Part shown: positions 48,144 through 61,700 of the stretch, in pieces
How positions within the stretch are numbered: the stretch's first letter is position 1
Layout: every line of letters starts with the position of its first letter
Source: Gymnorhina tibicen
Lineage: Eukaryota > Chordata > Aves > Passeriformes > Artamidae
Assembly (NCBI GenBank): GCA_013399875.1
Contig: VXAZ01004020.1
Coordinates: 124,001 to 188,000, forward strand
Direction: 5' to 3'
DNA: 64,000 bases
Program-made: the position numbers and the translations under genes
The notes under the pieces: model-generated
What the model was told of the DNA's origin: nothing
What the model saw: only the letters and a program-made list of their open reading frames with translations
Databases searched by the model: none

Positions 48144-50850
48144 CACATTCATATGGTAAACACACTTGTATATGCAGACACTGCATATAATGTTCTCTTG
48201 CCTTATCTCTCTTAGGATGTATCTCATCACAAGAAGAGCTTTGCAGGGATGTTACTTGATTTTCCTGGCCAGAAAAAATGAATGTTTATGATTGTTTCAT
48301 ATAAAAAACCCTTAAAAAAATTGATACTTCATAATTCTTGCTGTGTGTTATCAGATACGGCCAAAACAATGACCCATAGCTCATCTTGGGTATGAGCTGC
48401 ACAACTGTATGCCTGATGGGCGCCTTCCAACATTCAGAAAATCAGTTCTATGTCCTGTACAGTCACACTGGACCTGAACTGGAAACACAATTTGGAGTGA
48501 GAGAAGAGGAAATGATTTGGTGATGGACAAGCTTCAGCCTTCTAAGGCAGCAGTAGACATATAAAACCAGACAGATATTGCAAAAGTAATAGGAGGGAAG
48601 CCTTCTCTAAGCTGGAAATGATGACTGGGTAAAATACCATAAGGAACTCAAAAAGTAGAGTAAATGGTAACTATTAAAGCTAAATGAAGAAAACAGGTAC
48701 AGCGAGGAAGACTCCATGTTGCTCCCCACATAACATTTGGGCTGGCAGTCAAAATTTTCCTTCCAATAGGCTTTGTGATTACTGTTGATTTTTTGGTCAG
48801 ATTTTATACGCTATCAATAGAAAATTCAGTGTTTGATTTAATTCTGGAACTGGGGACTGAAAATTTTGTAATATACTGTTCATCAGATGTGTACTCTTCC
48901 TTTAAATGTCTAACAAAAAAAAAAAAGGGGAGAGTGGTGAGTTGGTGAATAGCCTAGAAAGAAAGAGAAGACAAGGAAAGAAAACAAGAGTGACAAACTG
49001 GGTAGTGCCCTTTTTCTTCTTTTACAGCAACTTATTAAGCAGCAGTGTCTTAGCCCTTATTGTTGCAAGACACTGCTTGACCTGTTGTAAAGTAGGGAAT
49101 CAATTTTGCTATAGTTGCTAATAGGTCTGCATGCCTGATTTGTACCATGTCAATTAAAACTGTCTTTTAGAAAATGGTACTTTCTCTGTGCTGCTATTTA
49201 CTCAAACTATTTCAAATGGACCAGTTACGAACCAAGGCAGTGCATAAACTGCAAATTCCCACTTGAACATTATTCATAGTTTTTTGATCAAATTCTGTGC
49301 TTTCAGAAGGTTTCAGGCCCATTTTCAGATGTAAATAAAGCTGTGAGTTAATTAAAAAATTTCCCTGACCCAAGCTGTAAGGAATGCTTGATTTTAAAAG
49401 AAAAAAACCATGCATTTTCCCTTTGTCTTCTTTTTTGGGTGGGGTAGATTAGTTCCTACAGTGGACTTGAGGAGACGACTGGCAGTAGAAGAAGTCTTGT
49501 AGAGAATGCCACAAGTTCAGGTGTACCATGGCATAGCACACAATTTGTAATCCAAAGTAAGGAGACCAAATGAATAGCTGCTGTTCATGATCAGTGGTCT
49601 TATGAGGATCTGCATTATTGGTGAGCACAGAGATGAGGAGGCAGCAGTCAACACAGCAAAGAACAATTTGGCAGAGAATGGATGACAGGGCTGGGAATTT
49701 GGGCTGCTTCCTGTTTGGTACCAAGGGGTAGAATAACTGTTTTAATTACATTTAGCTTCTGAGACTTTGGCTTTCACATGAACAGAGGATAATTAGAAAA
49801 CAGTCCTGCTCCAGGCTTGAAGCCTGCTTTTCAGATCCACACAGCTTAGGGTGGAGTGTCAGGACTTGTGCGAAACATCATATTCCCAGGGGCCCCAAGC
49901 TCAGCCTCTGGAACTTAAGGATTAGCAAGTTGAACCCTTTTGCTCATGAATGCATATCAAGGCATCGCCTGGAGAGAGACACAGTGAATAAAGCCTAGAC
50001 AACAGCACTATATTTTGCCTTTTAAGTTTTTCCTTTGTTAAAACCAGTAACAGAGAGCTTCCATTCAGTTCAGATGCTGAAATAACAGTTTCTCAGTAGA
50101 AGAAAACATTTCTCTATTCTCAGATGCAAATAAAAAGTTTTTAATGAGGAGACCTAGAGCAACTTTTTTTTTTTTGCTTGTAAGTGCTTAAATGCCTACA
50201 TATACAGATTCTAATACCACAATACTTAGAGATGAAGTGTAAGAGTATTAACTACCTAGAATAAATCTTGAAACATTGCAGATCGCACCACTCCCTGCCA
50301 CCAATATCCATAGCACTTGTAAAAACACTCATACCCTGTAAGGACTTCAAAATCCAGTGTTTCTACTGAGTAACTCGGTTCTAGGGGGAGTAGCAATGCT
50401 GATGTGGCTTTATGCACACGCTCATCTGTTAGCTGAAGCAATCGTTTCAGAATCAGTGGGAATCTTCTTGTGTTGAAGCCAAGGACAATCTTTAAGCCAA
50501 AGTTAAATCTTCATTGACATGATGTCAAACACTTGGAACACTTAGGAGTTATAGCATGATATTTAATTAAGGTTTAAGCATTTACTTTGGAGTGCCCAGG
50601 ACCTTGCACTTAATCCACCAGAAAAGTGCACTGGTATTGCAGGTGACACAGAGAACAAAATGCAACTAGTAAACTCTTTTAAGAAAAAATAGATGAAACG
50701 TGTACAGTCAGGAATCGCTGCTAAAGTGGAATAGAAAAATATTAAAAGATTTTATTAAAATATAATAACTGTGAATATCTATCTCTCCTACTGCATCTAT
50801 TGAAAATAAAGCTATCTGACATCTTAAATAAAGAAGAGACTAGAAGAAAA

Positions 50851-50951
50851 GTCATACTCCTCCTACATACAAAAATCTGGATGGGTTCAGATATTAATTT
50901 TAAAAAATTAGAACTTTGTTTCTGTAAAATCTGTACTGCCTCGTAGAGATT
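50851..50951 (+). repeat. Direct repeat copy A (pairs with 52612)
   Basis: About 100 bases around ATCTGGATGGGTTCAGATAT and TTAGAACTTTGTTTCTGTAA realign with 52612-52710 at roughly 75-80 per cent by eye. It is of unknown family. Confidence 0.7.
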
Positions 50952-51040
50952 CAATATGTTCTTTTTGATTGAAGACTTTCCCTTACTTTTCAGGCTTTGA
51001 GAGGAAAAAGGATCTTCAGGAGTTGTTTTTTGCAATATAC

Positions 51041-51053
51041 CACCATCTGGTGG
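51041..51053 (-). promoter_or_regulatory. CTCF-like motif (candidate)
   Basis: On the minus strand CCACCAGATGGTG fits the CTCF core at 12 of 13 positions, again with T for C at position 12. It is a motif match only. Confidence 0.3.
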
Positions 51054-52611
51054 AACTAAAGAGAAAGACAAAGATTTTGAAGGTTAACCTGTCTTGATAA
51101 TTGGGAAGCTTTCGTTTCCTGGTACTAATTGTCTTCAATGGGCTCTTGAGGATTTAGAGCACCAAATCACTTTAAACCATGTAATTTTCACATTTCTCTA
51201 TTAATTTATTTGCTTCAATTATTTTCTTTTAAGGGATTTACTTTTAAGGCACCTAAGGATGTTCTTAAAACTAAATACACACTTTAGTATTTCTTAATAT
51301 GTCTTATCTGTAAGAAAAGACGGAATTTCCCATATGGTGATATAAAATACTTCAAAATATTTTGCTAAATATCAAGCAAGATTTATCATATAAACTATAC
51401 ACTACTGCTGTATATTTTAGGTATTGGTAGAATTTGATTTTGTTCCCTCTCAAAAAAATTGTTAGCAAGATTACCTTCTTTGTGCTATGCGGGTCTTTTT
51501 CCCCACAAATTTTTGATTAAAATCTTAGCTTCTAAAGTGCATAGGCAATAAGACTAGAACTTTTTCCCTGTTTCATTTTGCACTGCACTGAAAGTTTGCG
51601 GGTTACCAGATTATGCAATATATGCTGACAGTATCTGTGCTCTCTCTGTGGTGACCGAGCTCTTTCTGTGCTGTCACCAACAAATGTTGTTAAATATTGT
51701 GGGCATAATAAGATTGGAAATCAAAAATATATCTATTAGAAAAGATCTTTCTAGAAAAATACAGGGGTAAAAAGCACCAAACAATTACATTGATATTTGT
51801 TTTACTGTAGAACTAAATATTCTGCTCTGGAGATGTTTACCAGGATCCTCAGTGTCTCACCTCTTCTTTGCCACCTGCTAGGCCCACAAGCTGAATATTC
51901 AGGCATCCCAAATGTCCACCAGACAATTATTTGGGGAATAGAGGTATGATACCACCAGATGTTGGGGAATTTGCAGCAGAAGGACCTAAGCAGACTTACA
52001 GACAGGCACCTTATGCAGTCTTGGCCACCAGCAAGTCAGCAAAAGCTTTGCAGGGAATTAAGAGTCTTGCTGAGCTCGGTGACATGATCACAGCCAAGGG
52101 TCAGCCTGTCTGCCAGTTTCTGCTGGAGTTTTGGCAAGATCAGCCAGTCCACAGGAGTGTGCCAAGGCCAGACAACTGTCATTTTTTAAAATGGGAAATG
52201 TTTTGCCGTAACATTTTAACCAGCCCTAACAGCACACTGTCAATATAACTGTGGCATTGGCTTTGTAACAACTGCCTTTCTTGTACTTGATAGAAGGATT
52301 TTCTCTGGACTCTAGAAAGCCAGAGGCAATGCAGCTGGCAGGGGAGGATCTTTGATGGTGCAGACCTGCTGAGCCATTTCAGTGTGCCAGGGAGAAAGAT
52401 CTCAACAGTATCAGGAAAATGTTGAACGTGGCATATGTTCACCATGGTTGCAATACATGTGTGGTGGGAGAGGATCTGTTTGTCTTGCCTGCTATTTCCA
52501 GTGAGGCTCTGTTCAGGAAGAAACAATGTGTAGCTGCACCCAGTATGTTCAGACACCTGCCTGCTGCCCTTTGCATAAACAGGGGCTACCTGTTTAATTT
52601 GGTTCAATATC

Positions 52612-52710
52612 CATGACTCTTCTCCTACCTGGGACAATCTGGATGAAGTCAGATATAAGTTTAAAAAAATTAGGACTTTGTTTTTTGTAAAATCATTATC
52701 TTGTATAGAT
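52612..52710 (+). repeat. Direct repeat copy B (pairs with 50851)
   Basis: Around ATCTGGATGAAGTCAGATAT and TTAGGACTTTGTTTTTTGTA the sequence matches copy A in the same orientation, about 1.76 kb downstream. Confidence 0.7.
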
Positions 52711-52868
52711 TATAACTGGGGATTAAAAAAAAATATTTATTGTAATTTCAATTTAATTTTGAAATGCATGACTAGAATAATTTAATTGTACTATATAAAG
52801 CAGGTATTGCTTTCATAGTGCAATTAAGCATGTGGGACAAAGACTCCAATTTACTGGGAACAGAAGTT

Positions 52869-52947
52869 CATGTTTAAGCCATTTTGCTGAAGGGAAAATG
52901 GCTTAAACATGATCCAGAGGAAAATGGCTTAAACTTAGATCCAGAGG
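52869..52947 (+). repeat. 17-base perfect hairpin plus tandem copy
   Basis: The arm CATGTTTAAGCCATTTT (52869-52885) is followed by a 9-base loop and its exact reverse complement (52895-52911). The right arm with its GATCCAGAGG flank is then duplicated with one or two changes at 52921-52947. Confidence 0.9.
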
Positions 52948-53433
52948 AAAGTGCAGCTAAAAAGCCTCAGAAGATTGTACCATTTTAATGCCACAGGTAT
53001 TTATGAACACAAGATGAATCTGTCATACTTACAGTAATTTTGAATGGCTTTGCTATAATTGATATTGCCAGTTTTGTAAGGAGCTGTTCATTCTTTTTCT
53101 ATCACTTGATGATGAGTTTCACAAATTAATTGTGTCTTGTACCATGAAACCATTCTAGATATTTTTAAGCAGGGTGGATTTAATTTTTGTTTTCAGCCTA
53201 TGTTAACTTTTAGAGAGTGAAAAACCGCATCATTATTTAAGTGAGGGACTTTTTTTACAAATATTCTACATTTTAACGAGTCCTTCTCTTTCCCTTTTAA
53301 AACTAATGGATGTATTACATTGCTCCATTACCTTAAGATCAGATGCACCAGAGAAATGCTTTCGTTCTCTAAGAGATTCTGGGGGCCCACATTACTTTTA
53401 AAATTATTGCCTGGCTTTTTCAGTTCTCCCACG

Positions 53434-53943
53434 TGTTGTGTTTAACATTGGTAGGCAGCTAAGGACCACACAGCCCTCACTCATTCCCCACTGAAGTGGG
53501 ATGGGGGATCAAGAAAGGAACATTCAAACCAAAAAAATCTGTGTGTCTAATCATTAATTTAAAAAAGTAATAAATGAAGGATAAATGGAAGAAGAGAGAA
53601 AGAAAACAAAACACATGATGCAAAGGCAATCACTCACTACTTCCCTCAGCTAGACCAATTCCTCTTTTCCCTTTTTTTTGGGACACCATGATGCTTTATG
53701 GCATGGAATATCTCTTTGGTTAGCTTGGGTTGTCTGCCTTTTCCCTCTCTAACTATTTTGCACTCCCCAACCTAATCAGAGTCATGGTAGAGTGAGAAGC
53801 AGAGGTGGCCTTGGTGCTGTGCAGACTCTGTTCATCAATAGCTATGACATCAATGTGTCATCAGTATTGTTTTGCTCACAAATATAAACTGTAGCACTGA
53901 TTGAGCTGCTATGAAGAAAGTTAACTCTCTCCCAGTCAGGCCA
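53434..53943 (-). mobile_element. LTR, avian ERV-L-like family, antisense and diverged
   Basis: Read on the minus strand this is an LTR related to common avian families. It has the plus-strand edge TGTTGTGTTTAACATTGG, then ACCACACAGCCCTCACTCAT and CACTGAAGTGGGATGGGGGA. Further in are GATGCAAAGGCAATCACTCA and, near the far end, CTGCTATGAAGAAAGTTAAC. No internal viral gene or partner LTR is adjacent. The right edge is uncertain by about 10 bases, and a clean target duplication is not seen. Confidence 0.8.
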
Positions 53944-54982
53944 TTACTGTTGGATATGACTGATACTCCCCAGAAGTTCCGTATTACATACAGCACCAAA
54001 AGCATTTTCGTACACAGCCTTCACCACAATAAAAATTTATTTGAGAAAAGACATAAAACCCTCCATTCTGTTCTTCGCCTGAAGTGAGTGCAGGATTAGT
54101 CTGCAGTCTCCTTTGTCACTGCTTGGAAGCTGATTTTATTTGTCTTATTTTTAAGCAAAAGTTTAGTTTTCCCCTGCTTAAGGCCACAAAATTAGTAAAC
54201 ATACCTAGCAGTCCACCAGTTTTATTGAAAATAAAATCCTACAAGCACCAGCATGGTGCCCCCAATTCTGGGTGGGCCTGACTAAGGCACGTAAAAGAAA
54301 ACTTTCAGAAATTTGGCCTTAGATATGAAACTGGAAAGGATCAGTGGTGTTTCATGAGTAGTGCGAGTGTGCTGAGTGAGAAGAGTGACTGCAGAGCTTC
54401 TCCTGACCCAACCTAGATCACCCTGCTCTTGACATGCTCAGGGGTTCATAGTCTATCTGTGGACCCTTGCTGCTCCCAAATGGAGCTCCATCTCTTTCTC
54501 CTCTCTTCTCTGCTTCACATGCTAGCAGGACATGGAGTCTGCAGAGGCAGAAAATGTGCCTAATAGGGTCAGACCCCTGGGCTGAAAATCATGAGTAAGA
54601 AGATTTTGTATCTCCTATGTCCTTAAAATAGAGAGAGAGGTAAGACGTCTTTCACATTTCTTTGTAGGGAATCATGTGGTTCTGGAGACTGTTGGTGTCT
54701 CATACTAAAGAAATCAAGCTGCCCCTTTATATATGACTGTTTGCCTGCATTAATAAAACTATACACTAAAGCAAGAACAGTTGGCCTCCTGCATATCTGT
54801 CTCAATTTTTTGACCTTTGTTGTTACATATATAAAAACAAAAAGAATATTTGTTCAAATCCACATGCCCAGATTGGTACCAAATGATGGGAAATTAGTTT
54901 TTTTTAATCAATAGGCAAGGAATAAGTGCCACTGAGCAGAAGACAAAGAGATTTTCAGGTAATTTCACAAAAAACCCGTTGG

Positions 54983-54995
54983 CCAGTAGGTGGTA
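54983..54995 (+). promoter_or_regulatory. CTCF-like motif (candidate)
   Basis: CCAGTAGGTGGTA fits the CTCF core CCASYAGRKGGCR at 12 of 13 positions (T for C at position 12). It is a motif match only, with no support for occupancy. Confidence 0.3.
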
Positions 54996-55424
54996 CCCTT
55001 ATTCCAGATATCAAATGGGGTGGTGGGGGGGGAGAAATAAAACCAAATAGCTGATATGCAGCTCAATACTGTGAATATTTTTCTCCCCTATTAGACAATT
55101 CAGACTCCAGCACACACTGTAAAGATCACTGGGCACGTTTAATGAGAGTTTGGGCAAGGCGCCTGTATGTGAACTGTGAAAGGGTCAGATTCTGTTATCA
55201 ATGGTCTTGTATTGCTGGAATTAGGCACTGTAGATTTCCACGTAGGATGCTTTAACCTCCTTGTAATCAAGATTTTATGTATTTAAGAACTTGCTGTTCA
55301 CAGTAAGTACATAAACCTCTGACCCATAGGTTGTACCACTGATGAATATAATTAACTCAATAATGCTAAAAGATGTTTTAAACTTTATGTTTAATTTGTG
55401 AGAACATTGCGACTTTTTTTTGTT

Positions 55425-55462
55425 TGGTTTTGGTTTTGGTTTTGGTTTTGGTTTTGGTTTTG
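55425..55462 (+). repeat. (GGTTTT)n array
   Basis: About six GGTTTT hexamers stand within a longer G/T-only stretch. The unit resembles but is not the vertebrate telomere unit TTAGGG. Confidence 0.9.
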
Positions 55463-55552
55463 TTCGGTTTTTTTTCTGAAGCAAGCTTGCTTACTAGTTT
55501 AGGCAATTCTTAGACTATGGAAAGGTGTTATGAACAAAACTGACTTAAAAAT

Positions 55553-55747
55553 TATAGGAAATATTTCTTTACTTAAAAGGCTGTCAAGCCAGAACAAGTT
55601 GCGCAGGGCAGTAGTCAAGGCACCACTCGTGCAGGTATTTAAGATGTGTAGGTGCAGAATATGCTTTAGTGGTGTACTGGGCAGTGACGGGTTAATGGTT
55701 GGACTGGATGGTCTTAAGGGTCTTTTTCAATCTAAACGCTTCTATGT
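55553..55747 (+). mobile_element. Degraded CR1 LINE 3' fragment
   Basis: The order of CR1 tail landmarks is kept though diverged: AGAACAAGTTGCGCAGGGCA, then GGTTAATGGTTGGACTGGAT, GGTCTTAAGGGTC and a final CTTCTATG. It is older than the copies at 20470 and 47937. Open frames here are repeat sequence. Confidence 0.85.
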
Positions 55748-58700
55748 TTCTAACTTTAATTATACTGTTCCTTGAACATACACATTTTGAAATGATTGCA
55801 GCGAAACATCAGTGCCTGGGAAATAAAAGCCAGTCACAAGATGTTACAGTAGAAGGGAAATGCTTTCAAACTGATCCGGAAGTTTTTGTACTGTTAATTG
55901 AAATTAGTATAACAAGTTGGTTGTAAGAATTGCTTTTTTTTAAAGTATAGACACAACCATCTTCAGTTTAAAATATTGGTCTGAATACTCTTTGGGGTGG
56001 AGGTGTACGAGAAAACTGAACTAACAGACAAAACCATAGGATACATGTCACTTGATCACTTAACACTGAAAGTCTTGTCTAAGCCTGTCATCCTCTTCCC
56101 ATTACGTCCTCTTGCAAGAGGTGTATCCTGAGAGGTACCACCTCACTTTTTGGCACTTAACTCAACCTAGCATGCAATGAATGGCCCTCTGGAGAGCCCC
56201 TGTCTCTATCCTGACCATAGATGCACCTACCCTGGTTACCTGAAACCAGATACCTCTGTCTTTGGTTGCTTCAACACTGATTTTTATTACTGATTTTTAT
56301 TTTGAGCAATATTTGGCTACCAGCTGTCACTTAAGAAGTTTGTTACCTAAGATCCCTTACCCTATTGATTAACTCTGGATTTCAGATGTCTCCAATACCA
56401 AATAATATTTAATAATGCCTAAAATTGTACTGAACATCAATACTCTTGAAGATAACAATTGCAAACAATTACAAACTTTCCCATCTCTTATTCCCAGTTA
56501 TATAACTAGAATCAAGTTAAATTCATTTAAAATGATGAAAGGTTACCTTATTTTTCTTTTCTTTTTTCCATTACCTTCTCTTTAATTTTTTTGACTTTTA
56601 ATTTAAACCAAGAAGCATTGCAAATATTAGATATTGTGAGTACAAAAATCTCTGAAATTTTTACACTAATCTGAAACAGATATGTAAAAAAGTCTTAATA
56701 AAAAAAGGGACGGTATGCTGATAACACCCAAATTCAATAGAAAATATCTTCTGACCCAAACTCAGCTTTAGGCCTTTCAAGAATAACTCAGAACCCAGCC
56801 TTCACACAGCAAATCCACAATTAATACTAGTAGAGATTTGGGGTCTCCAAATCTAACTTCCTAGGCCCCATTAGAATTCATTATTTTTTTATTCTAACAC
56901 TAAACCAAACCAAACCAAAACAGAGAAACCAATAGGAAATATCATTTTTTCTGAATTGTTAGCTTTTTAAAAGTGACAGCTCTGGGAAAATTATTCATAT
57001 GAACACAAATTTTATTGGTTCTCATTCTTCATCTCTATTTTCTCTGTTTTCTCCTGCCCTCCTGAATCCATCTGATATTCATCTCTGCTATGACTCTCTG
57101 ACATCTCTAAGTCTCTCCTCGCCTCCCAGTGGGCCTGGCTGCACTAGAAACATTATTTTGACACCGTTGTCATTTTTTTAGTTGCTTTACTAAAGGTCAT
57201 AAGTTGTGTCCAGCCCTGTATGAAATGGAAGGGGTTGATGTAGTTTTATCCTTTCCAGCCTTAGAACTCCTCTCTCATACTATAATGAAAATTTTCCAAT
57301 ATCATTATTTCAAAAACTGAAAGCTCCTTTTCATCTTCCAAACAAAAAATATTATTTTACAAAACCATGCAACTCCAAATGGCCTTTTCAATCTTAAAAA
57401 AATATCAAGTGATTGTGGAAATTACATTAGAAAATTGTACAAGGCAATTCAATTAGACTTCTGTTTTCTATCCCTAGGTTTCAGCCAAAAAACCACTCTT
57501 TTTTTATTCCCACAGCATTCCTTCCGCAGTGCTCTGAATTTGCATGTTCTTGCTATGAAACTTGTTTACTGGCAATGAAGTCTGCCTCCACAGTTGTCTT
57601 CTGATTGCACTCTTGGATGTCTTGGGTGAAGTAGGAACATTCACACAGTAGTGGGAACTGTGGGATGTGCTGAAGGTAGACATCTAAACACAGAAAATAG
57701 GATAACTCCGAGGTCCTGCAGTAGTAACAGTGCCTATTCCCTGCAACTTCATGCACTCTACTGACAATTATTGATAACATGCCATGCATATTTATTCACA
57801 TTTATGATGTTATAATGAATTAAAAATGAATTTTGGAAAATAATTGATAGACGTATCAGCTCTAATTTGAAGACCTTTTTAATGCAACTGGAAGATTATT
57901 CATAGGTTTTCTGGTTTTAGCTTTTTTATAATTTCTTTATTATTCATTTAGCCTCTGGTTTATACTCAGTTGTCTTTACCACTCTGCTAGCAACAACATT
58001 CACCTGTTTGGGTATGGAGACTTAAACACATAACTGTCATTCAAATAAGACTTGTTTATGGATTTTAAGGTGAAGTTAAATTAGTATGACTTTAGAATGT
58101 TTAAAATCTTTATATATATAACAATACTTAGCAAAAATGTAATGGGAGTTATGAATTAAAGATTATTTATTTACAGGAATTGTGTTTCAAATTAGATAAG
58201 CTAATAGGCAATGATTATTTTGAGAGGGCTTTTCTTATGGCCATGAGGTTATATTGTGTGCAAAATTATAAGAGGCCAAAGAATTAAAATCAGAACAACA
58301 TATTTGCAGTTGAACAACGAGAACACATGGAGATCTGGGCCCAGCTTGTGGCTCTGAAATAGTTTTAATTTACGGTCTTGGTAACTCTTAGTATTTCTCT
58401 GCTTTGTTTCATCTTCTTGGATTAATTCATTTTTTCTTTCTCTCTCTTCATTTATCGTTTCTAAGTCTTCAGATCTGAGACATTAAGAAGATTATTATAT
58501 GTGCTAATACAGACACTAAGGTTTAGAAATATCTCTGGGTCTGCACACAACTGCTTAGTCATTAACTACATAATGTCTTCTTTCCGTCTAACTGAATCAT
58601 GTTAGCTTCACTCCCTCAGCTGTGCCAGTACAACTGCAAATATGGCCAAATGGCGACTGAACTAACACCACAGTTTATTTCTTGCTTGATTATAATCCAT

Positions 58701-61700
58701 ATTATATTTCTTTATTTCATTCACTATCTGATTCACTGGGTATTTATACCAGCATAGTTCATGGAGTGGGTGGAAACACAGGACAGAAACAGAGCAGCAA
58801 CACTAAAACCCTATTTTCAGTCTAGGGGAAATAATGGTGAATAAATTTTAATTAAATTCTGTGTAATTCTGAAAAAAAATTCTTAAAAAGCTTCAATATC
58901 AACAGTACTTTGTTTTCATGGCACTCATCTCAAAGTGCCATCACTAAAATTAGTTTAATGATCAAAAATAATTTCTAAATTAGAATGTGATCAAGCCTGT
59001 TGAAATGAAGGCATGCACTCCTTTTGATTTCAGTGGTCTTTGGATAGTTTGGAATATTTTTAATTATTTAATATTTTGGGAGCACTAGAAACATCCGAGT
59101 CATCCTTTGTTTTTTTACCAACTGTCCCCTTCTTATATTTGATTCTTTTTCAGTAACTATGGAATTTCTATCTTCAACCTCAAAGAGTAGTTTAAGCTAA
59201 AGCAATTTCTCTGCTTTTTCTGATTAGATGGTATCCAGTGTGCCACCCTGCATGCTCACTGCCAAAGCATGGCAGAGCATTCCAAAAGAGAAGTGTAAGA
59301 GTGCTCTAGAAGTTTAGCCTCACTTCTTTCTGTATTCTTTTTTTGTAGTAGTAAAATAGAAAAAAACAAACTAAATTTACCAGATGAACTCTTTCTTACA
59401 AATAGTACCCATTCTGATTTAAAATAAATTAATAATAATTTCAAAAACCTCCAAAAAGAAGCTGTTGGGATGTCCTCATCTGAATTCCAGTACAGCTGAA
59501 AAAGGAAAAAAATAAAAAACCACAAAATAACACCTTGGCTTCATAACAGAAAATGATTGCTTAGACACTAGAGAAAACTGAAAAAAGCAGCTGAAGGAAA
59601 AAAAAAGATGCATTAGCGTTTAGAAATACATATTAGCTCTCTTCTGAGGTGCCATATGGGATAAAATATCTGTTGTCCAACAAAAGGGATTAAAATGGAA
59701 CAATTCTCCTGAAGGCTATAAACATTTTTCCCAATTGTTTCTTTGTGTCTCTCACATTTTTGTCTGAAAACTGCAGCGAACTAAAGCAAACAGTAAGAGC
59801 AGAAGTAATTCCTGACTTTTAAATTTTATGTCATTAAACCTGAAAACTGGGTCTACTAATCCGTGTGCAGTGAAGACACTTAAGCCACTGAATGCAGTAT
59901 TTTAGAGCAGTGGGACAGGCAGGAGAAGCTCCCATAAGAGTTCTAGTACATGTATACACTATTTATGAAATTATTAATTTTATCCTTTGGAATAAAGACT
60001 ATCTTGGAAGAAAGGTGTTTTTCTGTAACTCATACTGAGATAGGGAAATAGGAAAGAGGCCCTCTGTTCCAAGTTCCTGAGATTCAAAAGTTCAAATTCT
60101 TGGGAAATTTGCTGTAGCACTCCTTTTTGTGAGAGAGAAGGAACCTTAAACTGCTGACTTCTTACTCCAAGTTAAAATAAAGATCCTTTTACCCTTAAAA
60201 GGCTTTTGATGCTCTCTTAATAATCTTGGTCTATTTAATTACTGTATTAAATTGAAGAAGATAAAATAAAGAAGGAAAAAAAACCCACCAAACTTTTGCT
60301 TTTTCATTAGTATTGAAAGTGCTTATTCACAGCAGTGTAATTCAGATAAGCATCTGGCCCACAAATTATGCTGGCACAGAAAAAGGTTTGTTTTCTTTTT
60401 TAAGGACTAGGAATTTTTCCAAGATGTCCTGACTACTGGGAGCAGAACGTCTGACCAAAGTATGCTCACCAGATGGTAGATGTTTCCATGCGGGTAAATA
60501 TTAAAAAAATTCTAAATCTATGCAAACTGTGAAGTAAGGGTGGGGAAGGTTTGCTGTTGTTTTCCAGTTTTAGCTGCCTCTGCAACTCATAAATGTGAGA
60601 GGAAAAAAAACCCCAAACCACAAAACAAAGCTAATTTGAGTAGGAAAAAAAGATAAATGTCTTGTATCTTTTACTGGATATGACCTATCTTTAATGACTG
60701 ATTTCAGGAACTTTAGAGTTGAAATCTTTCTTTTAAATTTTTTTTCTTTTATTTCCTTAACATCTTCATTACTTTGCTATCCAAAAAAACTTTTCTGCCC
60801 TAAAATGTGTTAGCTCCAGTAAAAATGTCAAGCAAAATAGTTTTTATAGGGAAGGAAATGTGGGGGAAAAAAACCCCAAAAAGGTCCGTCTTAAGGGCCA
60901 GCTGAAGCTTTCATACAACCAGTTCCTTGCCACCATTCCTGCCTGCTGGGCAGGAGCAGAGAGCAGCGTGGGGCAACGCCTCTGGCATGCCAGGTCCTCG
61001 TCCTCTTGGAATAGTTAAAATACTGATGGATGCACATTTAACAAAGACACATTGCATTGAGCAGTGGCTTTGCTGACCACTTTTCTTCTTCTGGCTGCTC
61101 TGGTGGGTCTGTAACTTTAAGCAAAGTGAGGAGAAGGGAATACCACAAAAGCTGGCTGGTGGTAAGGTTTAAACCACTCCAGCTGTTGGCTGGCTAGAGG
61201 CGAGTCACAGGCCTATGGTGCTATAATGCATGCCCAAGCAGTCCTCCAGGTGATGTAGCATGCCAAGTTTGGCTCCAGTACCCAATCTCAGCAGGAGCAC
61301 ACGTCTCTAACTTAAACAGCTGCAAAACTGTTTGCTGGGTTAGTAATTTATCCCAGATTTAAAACCACATAGACAGCTAGAGGGTACACTGACACCACAC
61401 AGTGTAGCTCGACCAGAAAGCAAGCTGGCTTACATGACAAAAGATTTAGAGCTGGAGCAGTGAAGAAGTGCAAAATGAGTAGAAAATTTCCAACTAAGTG
61501 CGGTGAGCTTCAGATCACGTATCCACAGAGGCACATGAAATGGAAGAAATGTCACAGTCAAAAGGCAGGGCAGTAGAAGAAAATGTTCTTTAGCTTTCCT
61601 TGTACTGAACTTTAAATAGCTAAGACAGCTTCTAACTCTCTCTCATGCTCTCCTCTCTACCAGAAACCTATTGCTTACAATGCCTTTCTGTTTATTTGTG

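Larger units (their letters stand above)
48144..53433. other. Intergenic, unexplained moderately complex sequence
   Basis: No gene was recognised. The stretch at about 51900-52640 is less AT-rich than its surroundings and has open frames on both strands (51931-52248 plus, 52179-52637 minus) without a recognisable family. It may be an old transposon. A pair of diverged direct repeats and a hairpin are listed separately. Confidence 0.5.

Noticed and set aside
52179..52637. Minus-strand 152-codon frame, considered as an MGAT4C or retroviral exon
   Set aside because: No glycosyltransferase or retroviral motif is visible and no splice-site framework supports an exon. It overlaps a plus-strand frame of similar quality.
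55425..55462. Interstitial telomere-like array
   Set aside because: The unit is GGTTTT, not TTAGGG, and the array is short. A simple G/T repeat is the better description.
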